Positions 54,162-61,399 of a stretch of DNA of 64,000 nucleotides are shown here, in pieces. The stretch's first letter is position 1; every line of letters starts with the position of its first letter. This DNA comes from Caulobacter sp. (lineage in GTDB: Bacteria; Pseudomonadota; Alphaproteobacteria; Caulobacterales; Caulobacteraceae), in assembly GCA_016125585.1 (NCBI GenBank), contig WGLL01000011.1, positions 349,270 through 413,269 of the forward strand, given 5' to 3'. The position numbers and the translations under genes were made by a program. Under the pieces are notes generated by a model that was not told where the DNA came from, did not search any database, and saw only the letters and a program-made list of their open reading frames with translations.

Positions 54162-54983
54162 TTAGTATCCGTGGAAGACGGGCGGGCGCTTTTCGACAAA
54201 GGCTTTCACGGCCTCCTTGTGGTCGGTCGTCGCGGCGCAGTGGACATGGTGGGTGGCCTCCAGGTCGAGGCAGTCATCGACCTCGCCGCCCATGGCCCGG
54301 TTGAGGTTTTCCTTCATGTAGCCCAGCGCTACGCTGGGGCCGGAGGCGAGTCGCCGGGCGATCTCCCGGGCCTTGTCGGCCAGCGCGTCCGGCTCGCAGA
54401 CCCAGTTGGTCAGGCCAAGCCGCAAGGCTTCCTGCGCGTCGATGCGGTCGGAGAGGTAGTAGAGCTCCCGCGCCTTGGCCGAGCCGACCAACTGGGTGAG
54501 GAAGTAGGTCCCCCCATAGTCGCCGGAGAAGCCGACCTTGGCGAAGGCGGTGGTCAGAATTGCGGTGGAAGCCATGATCCGCAGGTCGCAGGCCAGCGCC
54601 AGCGAGAAGCCGGCGCCGGCCGCCGCGCCGGGCAGGGCGGCCAGGGTCGGCTTGGCCATCTTGAACAGCTTGCCGGCGGTGGCGCGCTGGTTGATCCGCT
54701 GACGGGTGATGGCGGCGTCGACCGAGGCCGGGGCGCCGGAAGCGTTGCGGTCGTTCATGCCCTTCACATCGCCGCCGGCGCAGAAGCCCTTGCCGGCCCC
54801 GGTCAGGACCACGCATTTCACCGCCGGCTCCAGCTCGGCCCAGGCCAGCTGCCGCGCGAGGGCCTGGTTCATCGCCTCGCTCATGGCGTTGCGGGCCTCG
54901 GGCCGGTTCATGGTCAGGGTCAGCACGCCTTCGGTGAGGTCGCAGAGGAGGTCGGGCGTCCCGGCGTCGGGGATGTTGGTCAT
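54162..54983 (-). CDS. Enoyl-CoA hydratase family protein
   Basis: The 273-residue crotonase-family protein has VLTGAGKGFCAGGDVKGM and AAAGAGFSLALACDLRIMAS, which form the oxyanion hole. In FSGDYGGTYFLTQLVGSAKARELYYLSD the usual Glu of PEGG/EAGG types is replaced by Asp-Tyr, so it is not a standard hydratase. It might be an isomerase or other crotonase. It is coupled with the VOC gene, which suggests a small catabolic unit. Confidence 0.85.
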   Translation of the reverse strand: MTNIPDAGTPDLLCDLTEGVLTLTMNRPEARNAMSEAMNQALARQLAWAELEPAVKCVVLTGAGKGFCAGGDVKGMNDRNASGAPASVDAAITRQRINQRATAGKLFKMAKPTLAALPGAAAGAGFSLALACDLRIMASTAILTTAFAKVGFSGDYGGTYFLTQLVGSAKARELYYLSDRIDAQEALRLGLTNWVCEPDALADKAREIARRLASGPSVALGYMKENLNRAMGGEVDDCLDLEATHHVHCAATTDHKEAVKAFVEKRPPVFHGY

Positions 54984-55160
54984 GGCGTTGGCTCCCTAGG
55001 TCCGGATCGCGGTCTGGCGCCGCGTGGTCCGGTGTTGCGGGCATAGTGCCACAGGTCCGGGCGATGTCGCGGTCTGTCTCGGAGTGCGGGCCGATCGCGG
55101 TTGCCGAGACGGCGAAGGCATTGCTAGTTTTGCGAGAGAGTTGCGTTGGGGGGCGGGGAC

Positions 55161-56099
55161 GTGGGCGACAGACCATTCTGGGAGGATCGCCTGTTGCGGC
55201 CGGAAAGGGCCCGGACGACGGCCGCGCTGGTCGTCGTGGCCGGGCTGGCGTTTGTCGGCGGCATTCTGGTGACGGTCGTGGTGCTGGGAGCGGCGGCGCT
55301 GAGCGGCGTCGAGGCCAAGCAGGTCGTCGATCAGGTGCTCTATGGGCTGGTGATCGGGTCTCTCGCCGTCGGCGGCTTTCTGACGATGATCCTGTATTTC
55401 GCCGCCGGGCTGCGAAGCGGAGATCGAGGCGGAGCCTATGACTTTGCGGTGATCGCTGGCTCGTGCGTCGCTGGCAGCCTGCTGGCCCTGACGGTGCTTT
55501 TTGTGCTCGGTGCGCCGATCCAGGACGAGAACAAGGCGATCCAAGCGACCGTCGCCGAGAACCGCAGGATCATGCAGGGCGATGCGGAGGCGTTCGACGC
55601 AGAGTTCGACGCCGAGACGGGCGGCGCGCAACTCCTGTCGTTCACGGTGATGGCAAGGGATCCAGGATTGAAGGGTACGCGTCGAAAGATCGCTCGCAGT
55701 CGGGAGGTCGTGGCGAGGTATCGCGCGCTGCACGCCAGCCGACTGGTCGAAAACCGGGCGCGGCTGAGCAAGGTTTTGAAGAACGGGAACCGTCGAAAAG
55801 CCCTCCTCGACAGCTATGATCAGGAGGTGCTGGCCGCCAGGCCCCAAATGGATCGCTATTGGGACCTGCAGGACCGGGTGATGGCCGACATTGATATCGC
55901 CGTGAGTCATTTGGCGAGATCGCCCGGGCGATGGGGCCCCCGGGGCTACATCTTCAATCGCGAGGTCGACTTTGGCAGGTCCAGCAGCCTGTTCCGGCAG
56001 GTTGATGCCCGCACCACCGAGTTGCAGGCTCTCTCGCTCGAAATTCGGTACGGCTTGACGGTCGGACGACAGCCCGCTGTGGAGCCTGGCCGGAACTGA
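55161..56099 (+). CDS. Hypothetical membrane protein with long helical domain
   Basis: From GTG 55161 (GGGGCGGGGA upstream) the protein has 312 residues; a TTG at 55146 would add five. There are three predicted membrane helices (about 22-46, 62-85 and 93-118). A long charged helical region follows, containing DENKAIQATVAENRRIMQGD and SREVVARYRALHASRLVENRARLSKVL. No family is recognised. It faces the GltB-like gene convergently with a 13-bp gap. Confidence 0.6.
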   Translation: MGDRPFWEDRLLRPERARTTAALVVVAGLAFVGGILVTVVVLGAAALSGVEAKQVVDQVLYGLVIGSLAVGGFLTMILYFAAGLRSGDRGGAYDFAVIAGSCVAGSLLALTVLFVLGAPIQDENKAIQATVAENRRIMQGDAEAFDAEFDAETGGAQLLSFTVMARDPGLKGTRRKIARSREVVARYRALHASRLVENRARLSKVLKNGNRRKALLDSYDQEVLAARPQMDRYWDLQDRVMADIDIAVSHLARSPGRWGPRGYIFNREVDFGRSSSLFRQVDARTTELQALSLEIRYGLTVGRQPAVEPGRN

Positions 56100-56112
56100 C
56101 TTCGGGCGTCTC

Positions 56113-57759
56113 TCAGGCGGTGGCGCGCCGGCGGAAGCTGTCCGGATCGGCCTGCGCCCACCAGCGGCTCAGCGCCGTGCCGGGGGCGTCGGTGAGCAGC
56201 TGTCCAGGCTCCACGAACGGGTAAATCTCGTTGATCGACCGCATCTCGGCGGCGTTGATCCTCTGGCGCAGATGTTCGGGCGAGAACTGGTCGGGGGAGT
56301 CGAGACCGCAGGCGACGACCATCTCGTGCAGGGCGTGCAGCGTGTTCTTGTGAAAGCGGGCGACCCGTTGGGCCTTGTCGGGGACGACCAGGGCGCGCTG
56401 GCGGGCGGGAGACTGGGTGGCGATGCCGGTCGGGCAGGTGTCGGTGTGGCAGCGCATCGACTGCACGCAGCCCAGGGAGAACATGAAACCCCGGGCGGCG
56501 TTGCACCAGTCGGCGCCGAGGGCGGCGTTCATGGCCAGGGCCGCGCCGGAGGTGACCTTGCCCGAGGCCGCCAGCTTGACGGTTCCCTTGAGGCCTGTTC
56601 CGACCAGGGCGTTGCGAGCCAGGATGAGGCCTTCGCGAAGGGGCATGCCGACGCTGTCCGACAGTTCCGACGGCGCCGCGCCGGTGCCGCCCTCGGCGCC
56701 GTCGATGACGATATAGTCGAGGTGGACGCCGCTGGAGAGCATCGCCTTGATCACGGCCATCAGCTCATGGGGATAGCCGACGCAGAGCTTGACGCCCACC
56801 GGCTTGCCGCCGGACAGCTCCCGCAGCCGCGCCGCCCATTCGATCAGCTCGCGGGGGGTGGAAAAGGCCGAATGGGCGGCGGGGGAGAGGCAGTCCTCGC
56901 CAACGCCGACACCGCGTGTCCTGGCGATTTCCTCGGTAACCTTGGCGCCTGGAAGCAGGCCGCCGTGGCCTGGCTTTGCGCCCTGGCTGAGCTTGATCTC
57001 GATCATCTTGATGGCGCTGTTCTGCGCCGTTTCCGCGAAGCGGGGTGGATCGAACCGGCCGTCCTTGTCACGGCAGCCGAAGTAGCCGGAGCCCAGTTCC
57101 CAGACCAGATCGCCGCCGTGCATCAGGTGGTAGGGCGAGACCCCGCCCTCGCCGGTGTCGTGATAGAAGCCGCCAATCCTGGCGCCCAGGTTCAGGGCCT
57201 CGATGGCGTTGGCGCCTAGGGCGCCGAAGCTCATCGCCGAGATGTTCAGGCGCGAAGCGTCGTAGGGTTGCGTGCACTGGTCGGTCCCGACCCGCACCCG
57301 GTTGTCCGGGTCGGCGTCCGGGTTCGGAGCCATGGAGTGGGCCAGCCACTCATATTCCTCGGAGTAGACGTCCAGTTCGGTGCCGAAGGGGTGGGCGTCC
57401 TCGGCCCCCTTGGCCCGGGCGTAGACCAGGGCGCGTTCGTCATGGCTGAAGGGCCTGCCATCGAGATCGCTCTCGACGATGTAGGACCGCAGATAGGGAC
57501 GCAGCCACTCGAAAAACCAGCGAAAGCGGGCGGAGAAGGGATAGTTGCGGCGGAGGCTGTGACGGGTCTGGGTCAGATCGACCAGCGCCAGGATCAACGG
57601 CGGGGCGGTGAGGAGCAGGGTCAGCAGAATCCAGGGCGTTCCCAGCCAGACCGTCAGCACGATCACCGCCGCATTGACCGCCGCCGCGATCCATAGGGCG
57701 ACGTTGCGGCCGACCCAATGATCGGAGAACAGGGCGGCAAGCAGGCTCGATCGGGCCAT
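56113..57759 (-). CDS. FMN-binding glutamate synthase family protein
   Basis: The 548-residue protein has two N-terminal membrane helices (about 20-63), then the FMN-binding barrel of glutamate synthases: LNISAMSFGALGANAIEALNLGA, SQGAKPGHGGLLPGAKV, DYIVIDGAEGGTGAAP and the cluster motif GCVQSMRCHTDTCPTGIA (three Cys for a 3Fe-4S cluster). There is no glutaminase domain, so it is the stand-alone GltB-like type. The native substrate is not established. Confidence 0.88.
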   Translation of the reverse strand: MARSSLLAALFSDHWVGRNVALWIAAAVNAAVIVLTVWLGTPWILLTLLLTAPPLILALVDLTQTRHSLRRNYPFSARFRWFFEWLRPYLRSYIVESDLDGRPFSHDERALVYARAKGAEDAHPFGTELDVYSEEYEWLAHSMAPNPDADPDNRVRVGTDQCTQPYDASRLNISAMSFGALGANAIEALNLGARIGGFYHDTGEGGVSPYHLMHGGDLVWELGSGYFGCRDKDGRFDPPRFAETAQNSAIKMIEIKLSQGAKPGHGGLLPGAKVTEEIARTRGVGVGEDCLSPAAHSAFSTPRELIEWAARLRELSGGKPVGVKLCVGYPHELMAVIKAMLSSGVHLDYIVIDGAEGGTGAAPSELSDSVGMPLREGLILARNALVGTGLKGTVKLAASGKVTSGAALAMNAALGADWCNAARGFMFSLGCVQSMRCHTDTCPTGIATQSPARQRALVVPDKAQRVARFHKNTLHALHEMVVACGLDSPDQFSPEHLRQRINAAEMRSINEIYPFVEPGQLLTDAPGTALSRWWAQADPDSFRRRATA

Positions 57760-57843
57760 TGAAACTCCGTGCGTCGGGGAACCTTCAGAACACCTGGCCG
57801 GCCGGTTGGTTCGGCGCGGGGATCTGATCGGCGCGCGGGGAGG

Positions 57844-58308
57844 CTATTCGGCGGCCGACAGAGCCTTGAACAGGTCGTATTCGAGCGTGCCGGTCGAGGG
57901 GCAGATCAGGGCTGTGCGGCGCATGCCTGTCGGGATGACCAGAAAGCGACGCCGCTTGGCGCTCTCGCCCTCGCCATTCATCAGCACCGTCACCACCGCG
58001 CCGCCATCGTCGGCCGGATCGATGACGATCGACAACCGATAGCTGACGTTCCGCAGCACGCCGCGCATTTTCGGACAGGCCACCCAGGCCCCCTGCTGCG
58101 TCGGGCCTTCGGCCATGATCGTGCCGCCGGAGCGATCAAGGCTGGACGGGCTGACGCCGTTGGCCGCTAGAAATCGGACCGTGCGGGTCCAGACCTGATC
58201 GGGGCTGAGCGCGAACCGCTTTGATGTCGGCTCTTCCTGCCGGGCGAGCGCCGGGGCGGCCGCGCTCAGGGCCACGGCCATCAGCAAGGACGCCAGGGAA
58301 CGGATCAT
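57844..58308 (-). CDS. Hypothetical secreted protein
   Basis: The 154-residue precursor has a signal peptide (MIRSLASLLMAVALSAAAPALA). The mature protein includes LSPDQVWTRTVRFLAANGVSPSSLDRSGGTIMAEG and a Cys in WVACPKMRGV. It resembles small periplasmic proteins of unknown role. Its ATG overlaps the upstream amidohydrolase stop (58305-58308), so it belongs to the amidohydrolase operon. Confidence 0.65.
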   Translation of the reverse strand: MIRSLASLLMAVALSAAAPALARQEEPTSKRFALSPDQVWTRTVRFLAANGVSPSSLDRSGGTIMAEGPTQQGAWVACPKMRGVLRNVSYRLSIVIDPADDGGAVVTVLMNGEGESAKRRRFLVIPTGMRRTALICPSTGTLEYDLFKALSAAE

Positions 58309-59648
58309 GGCTTGGTGTAGGCTTTCGGATAGCTGCCGGCCGGCGCCGCGTAGCGATCCCGCAGCTCGAAGGCGCGACTGTCTTCGGGCTGTTTGACGCC
58401 GCCGATGAACACCGCCGTGGGCCAGGTCGACAGTTCCAGGGGATCGCCGTTCCAGACCACCACGTCGGCGGTCTTGCCGACTTCCAGCGAGCCCACCTGA
58501 CCATCCATGCCCCAGATCTTCGCCGGAGCGAGGGTCAGGGAGGCGATGGCGGAGGAGTAGGGCAGGCCGTAGCTGACCGCCATGCCGGCGTTGAACCGGG
58601 CCTGGCGCAGGTTGTTCTGGTCGCGGCTGCCCATCACCGCGACGGTGACGCCGGCGGCCTGCAGCCGGGCGGCGTTGTCGAGGCGCGAGGCCAGGGTCTC
58701 GAAGCTGTCGGGCAGGTCGCGTTCGGTGTCGATCATTACCGGCACCCCGGCTGCGGCCAGCTGCGGCGCCACCATCCAGCCCTCTTCGGCGCCTTCGATG
58801 ATGACCTTGATCTTCTCGTCCCGGGCCAGCTTGAGCACCTGCAGGATGTCGGAGGCGCGGCTGACGCGGACCAGAAGCGGGGTCCTGGCCTCGACCACCG
58901 GGACCAGTGCTTCCAGGTCGATGCGGGACAGGCCGAACTCCCGGGTGGCGCCCCGGTCGTAGGCGCCGCGGTTGCGGGCATAGGCGCGGGCGTCCTCGAA
59001 GGCAGAGCGGACCAGAACCATGGCCGCGCCGCGCGAACCGGCGGCGCGGGCGCCGGCTTCGCCCAGGTCGAGGGTGACGGCGGCTTTCGGGCGGATGACC
59101 AGATCGGACTGGCCGGACGCCAGACTGACGATGGCCGCCTGGCCGGCGAACAGAGGCGGATCGGCGTCGCCGACCCCGCCGCCGCCCGAGAATTCCTCGG
59201 CGCCGCTGTCGTCCTTGTGACCGCCGCCGCCGCGCGACAGGATCGGGGTGGCGACCGCGCGGGTCAGTCCGGTCTGGCGGGCCATGGGGATCATGGTCGA
59301 GGCCGGGTTGACGCCATACTGGATGTCGAAGCCGGCCGAAAGCTTGCCGGAGCGGTCATCACGGGTTTCCTGCACCGCCTCGACCTCGGAGACGGTGAGG
59401 TTGGAGGAAGCGGCGATAAAGCCGGGGGTCACCACGCCGCCCTTGGCGTCGATGACCGTGGCGCCGGCCGGGGCGGTGACGCCCGCGCCCAGGGCGACGA
59501 TCTTGCCGTCCTTCAGGACGATGGTCCCGTTGGGGATGGCGCCGGCGGCGGAGACGGTCTCGATCCGCGCATTGACGATGGCGTAGGTCTCGGCCGAGGC
59601 CGGGCCGGCGATCAGCATCGCGGCGGCGGCGAGGAGCAGGGTTCTCAT
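58305..59648 (-). CDS. Secreted amidohydrolase-like protein lacking the HxH metal motif
   Basis: The 447-residue precursor has a signal peptide (MRTLLLAAAAMLIAGPASA), then the amidohydrolase beta-sandwich (AIVNARIETVSAAGAIPNGTIVLKDGKIVAL). The strand that should read PGxxDxHxH is VVTPGFIAASSNLTVSE, with no His. The C-terminal AKIWGMDGQVGSLEVGKTADVVVWNGDPLE is the usual family end. Without HxH it is probably catalytically inert or different in chemistry. It follows the related 485-residue enzyme by an ATGA overlap, so the two may work as a pair. Confidence 0.82.
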   Translation of the reverse strand: MRTLLLAAAAMLIAGPASAETYAIVNARIETVSAAGAIPNGTIVLKDGKIVALGAGVTAPAGATVIDAKGGVVTPGFIAASSNLTVSEVEAVQETRDDRSGKLSAGFDIQYGVNPASTMIPMARQTGLTRAVATPILSRGGGGHKDDSGAEEFSGGGGVGDADPPLFAGQAAIVSLASGQSDLVIRPKAAVTLDLGEAGARAAGSRGAAMVLVRSAFEDARAYARNRGAYDRGATREFGLSRIDLEALVPVVEARTPLLVRVSRASDILQVLKLARDEKIKVIIEGAEEGWMVAPQLAAAGVPVMIDTERDLPDSFETLASRLDNAARLQAAGVTVAVMGSRDQNNLRQARFNAGMAVSYGLPYSSAIASLTLAPAKIWGMDGQVGSLEVGKTADVVVWNGDPLELSTWPTAVFIGGVKQPEDSRAFELRDRYAAPAGSYPKAYTKP

Positions 59649-61102
59649 GGGTGGAAGGCCCCTTCACCGGGTTGGCCAAGTTCGAAATCGGATTTGGGCT
59701 GGTAGCGCGGATCGCGGCGGTCATAGGCCAGGCCGCCGTCGATGAAGACCTTCTCGGCCAGGGTATAGACGCTGAAGGGATTGCCGCTCCAGAGCACCAC
59801 ATCGGCCCGCTTGCCAGGGGTCAGGCTGCCGGTCTGGTCGGCGATGCCCATGGCCTTGGCGGGGTTGGCGGTGATCCAGGTGATGGCCTGGGCCGGGGTG
59901 ATGTTGAACCCGATCCGGTTGCCCGCCGCCATGGCGATGGCCGCTTCCTGGTTCAGGTGCTGGGTGATGGTCTCGTCATCGGAGTGAATGACCACGCAGG
60001 CGCCGGACTGGAAGGTGATGGCCGCGTTGGCCTCGATGCCGTCGAGGCTCTCCATCTTGAAGCCTGCCCAGTCGGCCCAGGTGGCGATGCAGATGTCGTT
60101 TTCCTTCAGCAGCGGACCGATCTTGTAGGCCTCGCTGGCGTGGTGGAACATGGTGATCTTGTAGCCGAACTCCTTGGCGATATCGATCATCACCGCCATC
60201 TCGTCGGCGCGGTAGCAGTGGTTCTCGACCAGGATCTCGCCGCGCAGGACGCCGGCCAGGGTCTCCAGCTGCAGGTCGCGCTTGGGCGCGTCGGCCTTTT
60301 CCCCCTTGTCGTGCTTGGCGTTGTAGTCGTCCCATTTGCGGCGGTATTCGGCCGCCTCGATCCAGGCCTTGCGGTAGCCGTAGACATTGCCCATCGCGGT
60401 GGAGGGGCTGCGACCCTTGCCGCCGTAGACGCGCTTGGGATTTTCGCCGCAGGCCATCTTCAGGCCGTAAGGCGCGCCCGGGAACTTCATCCCTTGCATG
60501 GTGATCGACGGCACATTGCGGATCGTCACCGAGCGGCCGCCGAACAGGTTGGCGCTGCCCGGCAGGATCAGCATGGAAGTGACGCCGCCGGCGCGGGCCC
60601 GGTTGAAGCCCGGATCCTGCGGCCAGATCGAATGCTCGGCCCAGACCTGGGCGGTGTTGGGGTCGGTGGCCTCGTTGCCGTCGGAACGGGCCGAGACGCC
60701 GGGGGAGGGATAGACCCCCAGATGGCTGTGGGCGTCGATGATGCCGGGCGTGACCCATTTGCCCTTGCCGTCGATGACATCATAGCCCTCGGGAACAGCA
60801 GTGTCCGCGCCGCCGACGGCGATGATCCGGCCGTCGCCAAAGACCACCGTGCCGTTATCGATCTGGCGGCCATCGGCGGTCAGCACCGTGGCGCCGACGA
60901 TGGCGGTCGGCCGAGCGGGCAGGGGCTTGTAGGTGGAGGCGAAGGGCGCCGCCTCATCCTTGCCGCCGGCGCCCGGCGCCAGAGGTTTGGCGTCGGCTTT
61001 TTCCGCCGGTTTCCCGGCGGCGGCCCCGCCGGTGGTGGCGCAGGCGGCGAGCAGCACCGACAGCGTCGCGGCGGTCAGACCCGCCTTCCATTTCAATGTC
61101 AT
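59645..61102 (-). CDS. Amidohydrolase family lipoprotein
   Basis: From ATG 61102 the 485-residue protein begins with a lipoprotein signal (LTAATLSVLLAACATTGG). The metal site is intact: VTPGIIDAHSHLGVYPSP (HxH), ITMFHHASE, and VVIHSDDETI. The end KAMGIADQTGSLTPGKRADVVLWSGNPF is characteristic of imidazolonepropionase-like amidohydrolases. It acts in the periplasm or at the outer membrane, on an unknown amide or cyclic substrate. It is the first gene of a three-gene unit with the HxH-less paralogue and the small secreted protein. Confidence 0.88.
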   Translation of the reverse strand: MTLKWKAGLTAATLSVLLAACATTGGAAAGKPAEKADAKPLAPGAGGKDEAAPFASTYKPLPARPTAIVGATVLTADGRQIDNGTVVFGDGRIIAVGGADTAVPEGYDVIDGKGKWVTPGIIDAHSHLGVYPSPGVSARSDGNEATDPNTAQVWAEHSIWPQDPGFNRARAGGVTSMLILPGSANLFGGRSVTIRNVPSITMQGMKFPGAPYGLKMACGENPKRVYGGKGRSPSTAMGNVYGYRKAWIEAAEYRRKWDDYNAKHDKGEKADAPKRDLQLETLAGVLRGEILVENHCYRADEMAVMIDIAKEFGYKITMFHHASEAYKIGPLLKENDICIATWADWAGFKMESLDGIEANAAITFQSGACVVIHSDDETITQHLNQEAAIAMAAGNRIGFNITPAQAITWITANPAKAMGIADQTGSLTPGKRADVVLWSGNPFSVYTLAEKVFIDGGLAYDRRDPRYQPKSDFELGQPGEGAFHP

Positions 61103-61399
61103 CGCCCGTCCCGAACCACCCAACTCAATGAGGGGGCAGATCAAACCAATTGGCCGCGGGGATCAAGGGCTGTTCGACGCCGTCCGCGGCCCCTGTTCCG
61201 AAAGCGATGGAAACTGCGGCGGCCAGGCTGACACCAAGCTCAGGCGCGAAAAATAGACTGCAAAATCAATGTCACGTGGGTGCGGATTTCTGGCAGACGG
61301 CCCGCCCCCGACGAAAGTGCAACCACAGAGAGAAAGTATGAGGCGAACACGAAAAACCGCGCTATCTTGAGCTGTTTAATCTTGATGGGGGGTTCCGCC
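61103..61399. other. Divergent intergenic region before the RTX gene
   Basis: The 297-bp gap lies between the minus-strand amidohydrolase start and the plus-strand RTX protein start. It contains no convincing ORF. It includes a less GC-rich part (61250-61380) where promoters for both genes would fit, but I do not see a clear -35/-10 pair. Confidence 0.5.
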
